This document shows positions 1-10,714 of a stretch of 64,000 nt of DNA, one piece after another; the first letter of the stretch is position 1; the number at the start of each line of letters is the position of its first letter. The stretch is from Plicaturopsis crispa FD-325 SS-3 (taxonomy: Eukaryota; Basidiomycota; Agaricomycetes; Amylocorticiales; Amylocorticiaceae): NCBI GenBank assembly GCA_000827205.1, contig KN832558.1:1317110-1381109 (forward strand), written 5' to 3'. Made by a program: the position numbers and the translations under genes. The notes below the pieces were generated by a model. The model saw only the letters and a list, made by a program, of their open reading frames with translations. It made no database searches and was not told where the DNA came from.

Positions 1-877
1 ATAATAACCAATATGTGATATGTACATGGATGCCTATCTCTGTAATACGATGCTGCTGTTCCCTGTGCTATTTATAAGCACTTTTTTGGTCCAAAAATCT
101 CCCTTGCACCTCAGGTAGGACGGCAGGGTCTTATAACTGGTCGAATTTTGCTCATCCGTTGAGTGCTCGTCGAGCCAAAAATCAAAAGTTACTGGCAGAG
201 AAAGCTGTGGCTGAACCACCTGCCATTTTGGGTCGAATACAATCCTCGCTCGTTTCTCAAAATTCTGCTTGGGCGCACCTCGGCATGCAATGGGGCATCT
301 CAGATCAGTTTGAATTACGGAGAAAGGTGTGGTATTCGTAGAGATAAAAATCGAAAGTTGTTTGAGCGTACCGCGCGCAAAAGTTATTGAAATCGGCGCG
401 ACCGCCAACATATTCGCAAACAGCAATAAAGATGTGCTTTCATGTCCTGATCATTGTGTACTGATTTTCTCTTTTGCGAATGGCAGACATACCTTGGACT
501 TGACCATAGCTGTACGATTTCTCGAGCTCGACGACGACGAGGACCCCAAAGGGCGCTACCTGGTCTTTCTCGGTGGATCCTTACACCCTGGGCGAACCAC
601 TCTCAGGCTCAGGCACTCTAGCAGACTCTCGTCGTCTACTCAACTCCTGGATTGCAATGGCGCTTCGACTTATCGAGATAACGACATCGCGCGCGATACC
701 TCAACGATAGCTGACCAATTGCTTACTGAGCGCCAGCCAACGTCAAGGCTGACTGAGACGGGGAACCACCAACGGCAGGCTATAAAACTATATAAAAACT
801 GCGCATTGCATCGTATGCGCCCGTAACCTCCCCCAGTAGCCACCAAACCGATTGCAAACCTCATACGCGACTCCGCC
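1..877. other. Upstream region of the OYE gene
   Basis: No convincing coding sequence is seen. Open frames on both strands lack family motifs and overlap each other. The last 100 bases hold the TATA-like core of the OYE promoter, listed separately. Confidence 0.5.
781..795 (+). promoter_or_regulatory. TATA-like core promoter of the OYE gene
   Basis: Two TATA-like elements (TATAAAA and TATATAAAA) lie about 85-100 bp before the ATG at 878, a usual distance for fungal core promoters. The assignment rests on motif and position only. Confidence 0.5.
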
Positions 878-2151
878 ATGACCACGTCCGCACTCTTCCA
901 ACCTGCGCAGGTTGGTGAACTCACCCTCGCACACCGCGTCGTGCTCGCGCCGCTCACGCGCCTCCGCGCAAGCGACGACGGGGTACCCAGCGAGCTCGCT
1001 GCGGAGTATTACACCCAGCGTGCCAGGACACCGGGATCGCTCCTGATTTCGGAGGCCACAATTATTTCCTCGCAAGCAGGTGGAGTCCCAAACACTCCTG
1101 GAATTTACAACGACGAACAGATTGCCGCATGGAAAAAGGTGCGTTGCTTTACAAATCGTGGTTACTTCGCACTCAGGAATCTTGTCCTTGCAGATCACAG
1201 ACGCCGTTCATGCGCAGAGGGCATATATTTATCTTCAAATTTTTGCCATCGGCCGTGGTGCTGACCTCCAGTGGCTAGCTGACAGGGGTCATCCCTTAGT
1301 CTCGTCCTCCGATCTGCCCTTGACTGGAAAGACCGTTGCTCCTCATCCCCTCACCGTGCCTGAAATACAGCAATATGTCGCGGACCACGCGACCGCCGCA
1401 GCGAATGCTATCACCGCCGGCTTCGATGGCGTAGAGGTGCATCTTGCGAACGGATATCTCGTCGACCAATTTTTGCAGGACAACGCCAATAAACGCACCG
1501 ACGCATACGGTGGCTCCGTGGAGAATCGCGCCCGCTTCCCCCTTGAAATCGTTGCCGCTGTTGTGAAGGCTATCGGCGCCAGCAAGACAGGAGTGCGCAT
1601 CTCCCCGTGGAGTCGATACCAAGGTCCGTCGCGCGTGCTAGTATCTCGGCCAGCGACTCACATAGCAATCCGCAGACATGTGCATGCAGGACCCCAAGCC
1701 GACATTTTCATACCTCGTGCGGGAACTGCGCGCCGCGCACCCGACCCTGGCGTACGTGCACGCCGTGGAGCCACGCATCGACGGGGCGGTGGACCGCCAG
1801 GAGCCCGTATCGGCAGAGGAGTCTAACGACTTTGTGCGTGAAGCATGGGCACCGCTGCCCCTGATCGTAGCAGGTGGGTACGACCGTGCAAGCGGCATCA
1901 AAGCGGCCGAGAGGGGCGAGCTCGTCGCGTATGGGCGGCTATTCATCTCGAATGTATGTGCACACCGATTATTGTCGTGTGCGTGACTGACGGTGCCCTT
2001 TCACTGTTAGCCGGATCTCCCGTACCGCTTGGCGCACGATCTGCCATTGACGAAACCGAACCGGAGTACGTTCTACCGTGCACCTGGCGGCGATGCTAGG
2101 ATAGGATACACCGACTACGCATTTGCGGAGGCGACTGTAGCTAGTTCGTGA
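878..2151 (+). CDS. Old Yellow Enzyme family NADH:flavin oxidoreductase
   Basis: FMN-dependent ene-reductase that would reduce activated C=C bonds of enones using NAD(P)H. Four exons are read: 878-1138, 1194-1623, 1676-1953 and 2011-2151, all with GT-AG introns of 52-57 nt. The protein opens with the TIM-barrel start (ALFQPAQVGELTLAHRVVLAPLTRLRA). It carries HLANGYLVDQF, with the substrate-binding His and Asn of the family's H-x2-N pair and the following Tyr, then YGGSVENRARFPLE and the GVRISPW...QDM...FSYLV block. The C-terminal IVAGGYDRASG and [30 protein letters not shown] match the phosphate-binding end of OYEs. Length and order are normal and the frame is intact. In the usual LQLWALGR motif this protein has LQIFAIGRGAD. 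Family assignment is firm; the physiological substrate is unknown. It has its own TATA box and is not part of a cluster that can be recognised here. Confidence 0.93.
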
Positions 2152-3834
2152 AACTACTAGAGTCTGGTCTGTTAGATACTCTCAACCAATGGACCTGAAA
2201 TCAACGTTCGACGTTCGACCCTTATCCTTCGCTCAAGATTTGAATACACGACGACTCAGAACGACCGCGGATCTTGCGCTATCGCATTACAACTACGAGA
2301 CTCAATGAATCCTGAGTCAAAAGGCGCTTTCATCAGACAGCACTGGCCACAATCCAGATGGCACCGGCATGATTTGCACCGAGAGGAACGTGGAGACGTC
2401 CTGCATCGCGATGCATGGTACCACCGCTGCCTATCACATCGTTCAAGATATTGTCGTCGGGGCTCCAGCCATGTTCAAGGTTACCTCATTTCATCCTAGT
2501 GGTGAACCGTACCTGTTCTGACCCGAATTTGTTATCTGAATGGTGTCTCCTCGGCAGTGGGCACAACGTACGGTCCATCGCTACTCCCTCCTGTTGAGCA
2601 GCATACGCTGGCAATACGGCGTCAACGAACGGCAAGCCAGGACGGGCGCCTGCGGCAAGCCCCGGCATTGCCTTTTGCCCTCGTCTATCGCATCCGAACA
2701 ACATGTTTGGACAAATGTAGCCAACGCTACACCAAAATCACGACCGGCTGAGATTGATATACAAGCCCTGTTGATTCAATTCGGATCGTGAACCGCAAGT
2801 ACTGTACCCTTTCCAGTACTTGCATCCCATCGCCGCGCAGTGTCGATCCCCCAGATAGGTTACAGATACCTGAGATAGGTCTCTTTATCTTGCTGCTCCT
2901 CCGTTTACTTGATGAGTATCGGTCTTCACAGTCCGAGGATCACGTTGCACACGCACGGCCAGCACTCTTTTCTTCCAATACTGGGCTGGGCATATATGTT
3001 CTGTCTTGAATTCCTATGGTGATGGGGCGAGACGGCCACTGGACCCCTGGCCTACGGAGTGACTTGCCCGCTGTCTCTTCGTGCTAACTTTGCGTGTGAG
3101 TTCTGTTTGAGCAAGGTTCATTTTGACTACGTTGACTAATGCTAAGTGTGCCTCGGGCTGGCCTTAAGTGATAGTAGGACAAGTTTCAAAGCGGAATGAA
3201 TCCGCAGCCGGCGCAATGTCGCTAGCGCTCAGGCCCCCAAAGCTACACCTGACCGAATCAGACCCATCGCGAGCAGTCGCGGGCGGTAGTGGTGTTTTTC
3301 CAGGCACAGAGTCCGAATACGTCAGTACCGCTCGCTTTCAACGGCAAGTTGTACGCCGTGAACGGAACATCAGGACTCAGGCCCAACTCAGGCCTCAGGC
3401 TTCATCAAACCTTCACGTCGAGTACTCATTCTGCCCTTGCTTTTATTGATATTAGGATCTCAATTGCATGGCAAGGAGCGCTACAACATCGCCATGTTCG
3501 GGAGGCAAGGTTGCCACGCCGCTGCAGTATGCCAGCGATCCCCGTACTGCACGGCGATTTTATCAGATGCTCTTCTCGAGCAAGACATGGCTTCATTCCC
3601 ACAATAATAGGCGCAAATTGACGTTGCTCCTTCTTTCGAGATGCTATAGACGCCTTTCGGTCGTCTGACTATATGGATCTTGATGGCCATCTCAAGTGCC
3701 ATCTGCTATGTTGCATGTACCCCGAGGTCAGCTGATTGCGGGGGTGTATATAATATCTCTGCACCAGGAACAGCTCGATACCCCGCATCGCCGTTCACTT
3801 TTTTACCCCGCAGACGTGCTCAGTCGTCGACACG
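2152..3834. other. Intergenic region with a short protein-like fragment
   Basis: No complete gene is recognised. In one + frame near 2331-2520 about 60 codons read GHNPDGTGMICTERNVETS... and then AYHIVQDIVVGAPAMFK before a stop. This looks protein-like but matches no family I know and has no clear start or splice partner. Near 2195-2222 there is a short repeated TTCGACG/TTCAACG motif also seen near 10650-10700 and 21560-21595. Confidence 0.35.
3747..3754 (+). promoter_or_regulatory. TATA box of the sugar transporter gene
   Basis: TATATAAT lies about 80 bp before the ATG at 3835 and is followed by a short C/T-rich leader. Motif and spacing support a core promoter. Confidence 0.55.
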
Positions 3835-6022
3835 ATGGCGAAAGGTGTAAGTGCGCTGCTGTGACTTTCTGTGCCATGTACTGACCAAAAGTGAACGTCC
3901 CAGTACAATGCAGCCATTGCCTCTAATCCCGTATGTTTTTCTATGTTGGTTCTCACTCGTGGCGAGGCTGAAATGTTGCCCTGCAGTACATAGTGGGCTC
4001 TTTCGCATGTATTGGTGGTGGATTGTTCGGTCTGGACATCTCGTCCATGTCCGGGGTGCTGAGTGTGAGTTCCAGTGACACTCTCAATCTGCGCTATCCG
4101 TAACTTACGCGCTCCTTTCAGAATGAATATTACAAACGCACATTCTCGAACGTACGTTTGTTCTTGCCCAGAACACGGGGAAAAGACTGACTCACATGCC
4201 GTCGACTGTAGCCGGACTCAAATGCTCAGGGCGCTATCGTCGCGTCTATGCCCGCAGGTATAGCATTTCTGATTTCCACCGAAGATCCGACGTTGAAGTG
4301 TTGCTCGTAGGATCTCTCGTGGGCGCATTGCTCGTCACGTCCCTCGCCGACCGTATAGGGCGGAAAAAAACCGTCATCCTCGCCGGTCTGGTCTGGGTCA
4401 TCGGCTCCATCCTTCAATGCGCGGCCGTTGTAAGTCCCCTCCATGAAATTTCACATGCTCGCTATCTGATCACTCCATCTTCCTACCCCAGAACCGCGGC
4501 ATGCTCGTTGTCGGCCGTATCGTCTCTGGTATCTCCGTTGGTCTCGCATCCGCCGTCGTCCCCATCTACCAGTCCGAAATCACCGCACCCGCCATCCGTG
4601 GGCGCATGGTCTCTCTTCAACAATGGTCGATCACATGGGGTATCCTGATCCAGTACTTTGTCCAATTCGGCTGCTCGTACATCAAGGGTGTCGCGTCGTT
4701 CCGAATTCCGTGGGGTCTCCAGATGATTCCTGCCATCATCCTTTCTGCGGGCATGTTGTTCTTCCCCGAGTCTCCGCGTTGGCTCGTGGACAAAAACCGG
4801 GAACCGGAAGCACTCGAGATTCTGGCCGACTTGCATGGCGGCGGCAATCAACAGGATGAGCTCGTCGTTCTCGAATTTGAGGAAATCAAGCAACAGGTGT
4901 GCACTCATTTACTACATGTCAGCGTTCGGATCGCTAAGTAAGCTCTTTTCTAGGTGTACTTCGAGCGTACCGAGGGTGCAAAATCGTATGCGGATCTGTT
5001 CAAGCCTGGCATTTTCCGTCGTGTCGGTCTTGGTTGCGCCCTCCAGATGTGGTCTCAGCTCTCCGGAATGAATGTCATGATGTACGCGTGCCCTCTCCAT
5101 TGCTCTGCGTTCACCGTTCTAAACAAACACAACTTAGGTACTACATCATCTACGTCTTCCAAGGCGCCGGTCTCACGGGGACGCGCGGCAACCTGATCGC
5201 CGACTCCGTGCAGTACGTCCTCAACGTCGCGTTCACCATCCCCGCCATCTACTACATCGACAAGTGGGGACGTCGGCCCATGCTTATCATCGGCACGCTT
5301 CTGATGGGCTTCTGGCTCATGCTTGTCGGTGGCCTCCAGGGCCGCTTCGGACACTGGGGCGAGGTTGACGGTGCGCGCGTCTGGGTCATCGAAGGCCACG
5401 ACTCGGCGACGAAGGCCATTATCGTCTGCTCGTACCTCTTCGTGTGCTCTTTTGCCATCACTATGGGCCCCGTCAGCTGGACATATCCCGCCGAAATCTT
5501 CCCCATGCGTGTTCGTGCCAAGGCCGTGTCGCTTGCCACCGGTATGCCTCTTGTGATGTTTGTCTGTATATCGTGGATGTCACTCACTTTGCCTCTGCAG
5601 CTGCGAACTGGGTGTTCAACTTTGCCCTCGCCTGGGCCGTGCCCCCTGGTCTCGCGAACATCGCATACAAAACTTGTACGTAGTGTAGCTCCTCGGACCG
5701 CGGTTATGTATACTGACGTGCCTCCAGACTTCATCTTCGCGACGTTCAACTTTGCGGCGTGCATCCATATCTTCTTCATGTACCCCGAGACCGCGCAGCG
5801 CACGCTGGAAGAGATCGAGGAGGTCTTCGCACAAGGCCACGTCTTCACCGCATGGGCCGTCAAGCGCGACGTCGGCAAGAAGACCCTCGAGGATGTTGTT
5901 GGCGGAAAGGAAGCTGTGAGTATTCACTGCCTGGCCCGCTTCTGCATGATTGTTCACTAACCTGACATGTTCCCCAGCCGCGCGAGGATTACTCTACCAT
6001 CGACGACAAGGCGTCGACATGA
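3835..6022 (+). CDS. MFS sugar transporter (hexose/STL1-like family)
   Basis: Plasma-membrane sugar:proton symporter of the major facilitator superfamily, sugar porter family. The gene is broken into about eleven exons by short GT-AG introns; the first encodes only MAKG. Visible motifs in order: GGGLFGLDISSMSGVL in TM1; DRIGRKK between TM2 and TM3; VGRIVSGISVGLASAVVPIYQSEI (TM4); PESPRWLVDKNREPEA at the end of the first half; the QLSGMN motif (as QMWSQLSGMNVMMYYIIYVFQ, TM7); DKWGRRP between TM8 and TM9; and PAEIFPMRVRAKA followed by PETAQRTLEEIEEVF at the end of TM12. The stop is read after ...STIDDKAST. All sugar-porter signatures are intact. Which sugar it carries cannot be told from sequence. 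Together with the LPMO 2.3 kb downstream it fits growth on plant polysaccharides, but the two genes are not co-oriented and share no promoter. Confidence 0.93.
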
Positions 6023-6527
6023 TGTGTTTCACTATCTTTCACTTTTACGACCGGTTGCGGTTCACCGCTGTACTTGTATCGACTGATTTACTTGTTGTTC
6101 AAATCAGCTCGTTGAGGAAGGCGTCGATCTATGAGGTGGGGGCAAGGGCTAACGTTCGCCGTATGCTGCACAAACCTACGAAATCGTACTGTAGCCACTA
6201 AAGGCGAGGTTGTCTGAGGGATCTTTCTTTTTCTTGAAGTGCTTCCTTCATCGAACCACTGATCATGACATTGGAGCTTTCGCCGCGGCGCGTATGTGGG
6301 ACTCCCCTGATGGACGCGACGCACTTATACAGAACGCTCGTTCTACAAACGACCATGCCGAATACACCCAATTGACCGCTTTGTACCTTTCAAAGGAGGA
6401 GGCGTCAAACGGGCAAGGCGACAAGGCGACGGGCGCTAAAGCTTAGCACCCGCGTAACATGAACAAACGACGCCTCTCATCGATAGCGGGACCGCGATTT
6501 TTTTTTCTTTCTTACCCCCAATTCTCT
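6023..6527. other. Intergenic spacer between transporter and kinase-like gene
   Basis: It holds the 3' flank of the transporter and the leader of the next gene, including a T-rich stretch just before the ATG at 6528. An in-frame ATG at 6459 would add 23 residues of lysine/phenylalanine-rich sequence unlike the body of the next protein, so it is not used as the start. Confidence 0.4.
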
Positions 6528-8133
6528 ATGCAGTCCATCGTCTCACACACAGGCCGCGTTCGCGTCGTCGCCCGCCAGTGGCGACGCGACCCCCATGGCC
6601 CCATCCTGCCGCGCGACGACGACGCGCCACACGGCCACCGCCCGCGGAACAGCATCATCTGGGCCCCCACCGTTGCCGACTTTTTCTGGGTCGAGCGCGT
6701 CCCCGGCCTCAACATGCTCACTATGTGGTCCGTCAGCATGCTCGCGCAGTACGGCGAGGTCGCGGGCGAGCCCGGCATCACGCGCGTGGACATTGAGCGC
6801 TGCTTCCCCGCCGCACGCGCTGTGCCGCGGAAGCGCCGCGTGTGGCCTGTACTGCAGCTGCCCAAGGTGCATGCGGACGGGGAGTACGAATTCCAAAGTG
6901 CGTTGTATGAAGCGATTCCGGACGAGTATGAGGCTCCAGAGCAAGATGACCTCTCTGCGGGTGAGACTGTGGCGCCAACTGACCACTCGCCGGACGTGAT
7001 TATCTGCGACTCGGACTCGGACTCGGATATGCGGGTTTCCAGGCCGCCCACCCCATCGGCTGCTGGCGACCCGTTCTCGCTCCGTGGCGTCCCAAAGCTC
7101 GAAGAATTTATCCCTGAGGAGTTCCTACCCGACATCCTCATGGTGCACGACCCAAACGACGTCTGCCTCGGGACGTACAGTACAACCACCTCCGGCGAGC
7201 CGGTCGTGCCCAAACGCTACCGCCGCCTGCTGCCCGCCACGGGGCCCGACACCGCCAACATGAATACCGCCGAGGTCTTCCTCGCCTCATCAAACCTCAA
7301 GGGCAGCGGCAACCACTCGCACGTCTACTCCGCGTCCGTATGCCTCCCCTTGCCCCTCCGTGCGGCTCACTCGCGCAACGGGCACGCGCGCGTGGCGCTC
7401 AAGACCGCGATGCGCGAGCGCGGGGACCGCGAGATGCTCGCGCACGAGGCGCGCACGTACGCCGCGCTCCCGCGGCACCTCATGCAGGCGTACACCGGCC
7501 TCAACCTCGTCACGCCGCTCAAGTTCCCCGTGCCCGTCGGCGCGGTCGTGCCCAAGTTCTTCGGCTACTACGTTCCCGACTTCGCGGAGGACGTCGGTAC
7601 GGACGCGGAGCCCTGGGAGAAGTCGAGCCCCCTGCTGCTGCTCGAGGACTGCGGCACCCCGCTCGACGTCGCAGGCGAGCACGTGTTGTCTATGGACCAA
7701 AAGTGCGTGCACCTAGTGAAACGCATGATCTGTTGCGTCCACGGCGCGCTGACTGACTGACTGACTGACTGAGCGCAGGACGGAGTGCTACTCGCTCTTC
7801 ATGCGCCTGCACTACGAGCACATCGCGCAGCACTCCCCCGCTGCGCGCAACATCCTCGTGCAGCCGGGCCCGCTCTCCCGCGCGCCGCACCAGCGCAGCA
7901 TGGCGCACCCGAGCTTCCGCGTGATCGACTTTGGGCGCGCGGAGGACTGGCGGCCGCGCTTCCGCGCGGGGTGCATGGGCAGGTCGGGCGCGGAGGAGGA
8001 GGAGGAGGAGGAGGAGGAGGTGAAGGAGGGCGATCGCGAGGGGCAGCGGCAGGTGCTGGAGCGGCAGTGGGGGCTCTGTGCGTGGCGCGAGCTCGTGGGC
8101 GCGGGGCAGGCGCTCGACGTGTCTATCGTATAA
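6528..8133 (+). CDS. Fungal kinase-like domain protein
   Basis: Two exons, 6528-7702 and 7779-8133, give 509 residues in one frame. The N-terminal half (about residues 1-250) is a basidiomycete-type region without known motifs, with an acidic serine/aspartate run near residue 160-170. The second half resembles a protein kinase fold: a HARVALKTAM strand (candidate Lys), RGDREMLAHEARTYAALP (candidate C-helix Glu), VVPKFFGYYVP, SPLLLLEDCGTPL (hinge), HIAQHSPAARNILVQ (catalytic-loop position with RN) and FRVIDFGRAEDW (intact DFG). The usual HRD is replaced by HSPAARN, so activity is uncertain. A glutamate run (EEEEEEEEE) lies in the C-lobe. The 76-nt intron contains five GACT repeats. This is a common but poorly characterised Agaricomycete family; substrate and role are unknown. 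It ends tail-to-tail with the LPMO gene 218 bp away. Confidence 0.8.
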
Positions 8134-8351
8134 GCGATGTGGCCGCACCGACACTGAATCTTTGTTATATCATCGCAACCTGTATACTTGACGCGATCCT
8201 TCACCTGTACTCATGATCTTGTAGTGTACAGCAGCAATAACACCCAAATTTATATTCCAAAATTCAATTCCACGCACACAGGGGACCCAGATACGACATA
8301 CATACAGTAAAACGCGAAGTGGTACAACCACAACCAGTGGCGCGGGTATCC
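8134..8351. other. Short convergent spacer between kinase-like gene and LPMO
   Basis: This 218-bp spacer holds the 3' ends of two convergent transcripts. Nothing else is seen. Confidence 0.4.
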
Positions 8352-9800
8352 TCAACATGTGAACACGCTCGGCCCGGGGATCGTGTAGTTCGCGAGAGTC
8401 TGGTAGATGTTGATCTTGATGCCCTGTGGAATGAGCAAGGCGCATGAGCAGCAGAACATCATGATTCGGCGGCCCAAGAATCCAAGGAGCACTCACAGGG
8501 TCCGTGCCTGTCGAGAGCACCACCACGCCCGGTCAGAATCATGTATGGGCAGAATTGCGGTAAGGATACGCAGTGCTCACCGGCGTATGCACCCGGGAAG
8601 CTGACGGTCGAGGGCGCGGTGCTGCCCCCGCCCGTGATCTGCAGCTGCGCGCACTCCATCTGCACGCCGTGTCAGCGAGTCCGCTACTCGAGGAGCACGC
8701 GAGAATGACATGACTACTCACGTAGAACTGCGCGCCGGGGTACGAGCTCGCCGCGTGCAGTGCTGTGCGTGACACACCAGCATCCATGAGCATTCGTCAG
8801 CGATGAGCGCAGAGCAGGCTAGCGGACGCACCGATGATCTCGTGGCGCAGGAGGTACTGCCCGGGCTCGATGCACGCCGGGATGCTGAACGTCACCTTGC
8901 CTTTGTTCGCGATGAGGCGATCCACGGCCCACGTCTGGTCCGACACCGTCAAGCCCTGCGCGTGCGCCGTGGAATTAGCTTTGGTTTCTCCACTGCCCAC
9001 GGACACCATGGTGCACACGTGCACGCGAGACTGTTCAGGAGACACGCGCACTTACATCTTCGTAGATCTTGAACCACTGCAAGCCCGTCACGTCTGTCTG
9101 CGTCGCGTCCGGCACCTTTGCACTGCACGGCCGTTAGCTTATGTAGCCAAGGAGGAAGGGGGAAGCACGAAAGCATGCACAAAGGCACCCAAACCCTCAA
9201 ATAAAGCCTCCACGAACTCACAGATACGTCAAAACAGGCCCCTTATGCGAGGCGTCGATTGGGTCCGCCGAGTCGCTCGGGTCCGCGCCCGCGAGCGTGT
9301 GGTGCCACTCCGTCGTGACGGTCTCGCCCGCCGCGACGGGGATCACCACCGTCGAGACGGGCTCCACGTAGGGGTTGATGCCGCCGTTGCAGATCAGGTC
9401 TGTGGGCGGTGTGTCAGCGAGTGTTGGTGGGCGGGACTAGGGCGGAGAGGAGGGAAAGGGCGCACCGTTGGAGGTCACGTCCGTGATCGGCTGTGTGTAT
9501 ATGTCGCGCAGCTAGTGAGTACTTGAACGCAAGTCACTGGACACGGGGACGCACGCCGTCGTACGAGGGCACGCGTATGCCGACCTAGTACACGCGCTCA
9601 GGCTAGTGAGCATAAAAAGACGGACCAACGACGCACCTCGTGCCCCGCGGACACGCCGTTGACATAGAATTCCTGGTGCGCTGCTTCAGCGATGGGGCTC
9701 GGTGGACGGTAGACGATGTGGTACTGAAGAAACGCACCTGGAATATCGTGTGCGCGGAGGCAGATGCGGCGAACGCGAGGAGAGAAGGGACGAGGATCAT
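8352..9800 (-). CDS. AA9 lytic polysaccharide monooxygenase (cellulose-active family), secreted
   Basis: Secreted copper enzyme of family AA9 (formerly GH61), which cleaves cellulose or related glucans oxidatively. The protein starts [16 protein letters not shown], a signal peptide, then His1 (HTIFQEFYVNG), the amino-terminal His of the copper 'histidine brace'. The second copper His is in [38 protein letters not shown], the [12 protein letters not shown]-like block (here [12 protein letters not shown]), the [13 protein letters not shown] block with the axial Tyr, and the ending [14 protein letters not shown] all fit the family. The Cys residues of LICNGG, PACIEPG and MECAQ are present. There is no carbohydrate-binding module; it stops about 230 residues in. 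I read eleven exons, several tiny: [30 protein letters not shown], and one of 11 nt at 8497-8507 (encoding part of GTDP). All introns are GT-AG. An intact, full-length enzyme is expected. Confidence 0.95.
8497..8507 (-). other. 11-nt microexon of the LPMO gene
   Basis: The exon is bounded by CAG at its 5' side and GTGAGT at its 3' side on the minus strand. It restores the frame between ...PGAYAG and [10 protein letters not shown], giving the conserved GTDPGI motif of AA9 proteins. Skipping it would shift the frame. Confidence 0.85.
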
Positions 9801-10714
9801 GATTGTGTTGCGCGATCGTTGTCAGTTTACACGGCCGACGCAGCTTTACTTATGGTAGCCCATTTCGCCGGCCAGGGCACGCGCAAGTTTTTCGGAGGAG
9901 CAGCAATGTCACGTTGCCGCGAATGAATGGCGCACGGCTCCGGGACGCGAGGTTTCGCAGAAATATATCCGGGAGCCTGCAGACTCCAGAGCGATTACTC
10001 GGCGCGAGGAGGATGCTTCGTGCACGGAAGATACCAGGGGGTCATCTGGTATGGAGTGTAGCCACGCTTATAAGTGTTTTTGACGCCTTCGCGCCGTTAT
10101 TTTGACACTTGCGCCAATCATTAGTGTTCTATACGGGTGACAAAAGATATATTGTAGCCTTGAGTGAGCGCAAACGACAGATCGGAATACTACTCACTGC
10201 CTCTTGAAGCCTCAGTTATGCATGCATGCTAGTAAGTAGATTGATTTATAACTCACGTTCGTCTGTGTCGAAATCAAAAGACAAGACTCTATGCCGGCGC
10301 CGAGTGGCAAGAGTGGCAGATCTTTTCTCTACGTTGGGCCGATTGTTGGAGGCCGTGGCCTGATGGTAAGCGCTGCGAGCGCAGCGCCGACGGTCCCTCC
10401 ACGTCGAAAGGACAAGGTGCTTAGGTCTAAATATCAATGGCGGAATGGAATGAAACGACCGCTTTCCTTCCTTGAACGTCTGAACAACTTGAAGTTGAAG
10501 CTTGAAGTTCCGTGACGCGTGCGAGCTCAAAGTTGACAGAAGCCCCCGCCGGGCCCGCCCCCGCCCCGACTCGGTGCCGACTTTTGGCAGCTTTTGGCTC
10601 TCACTATGCTACTATCATAGTAAGTAGTTGTATACTGAACTCCGTTCAGGTTTCAATGCTCAATGTTCAACGTTCAACACTCAGCGTTCAAGGTTATGTT
10701 GAACAGGAACCACG
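9801..10714. other. Divergent intergenic region with dispersed repeat copy 1
   Basis: Upstream region shared by the LPMO (-) and the kinase/nuclease-like gene (+). It carries the first copy of a dispersed repeat (about 9935-10105). At 10650-10700 there is a short array of CAATGTTCAACGTTCAAC-like words just before the downstream gene. No coding sequence is convincing. Confidence 0.45.
9935..10105 (+). repeat. Dispersed repeat family A, copy 1
   Basis: Shared words in order with copies near 12676 and 13062: CTCCGGGA-GCGAGGTT-GCAGA-ATATCCGG, then GCCTG(C/T)AG, then GGTCAT-TGGTATG, then a TAAG(T/C)-TTTGACGC end. Divergence is high, so the copies are old. There is no coding capacity; class unknown. 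Confidence 0.6.

Noticed and set aside
2331-2520. A gene for a small secreted protein
   Set aside because: About 60 protein-like codons only, no signal peptide, no start and no recognisable family; left as part of the intergenic entry.
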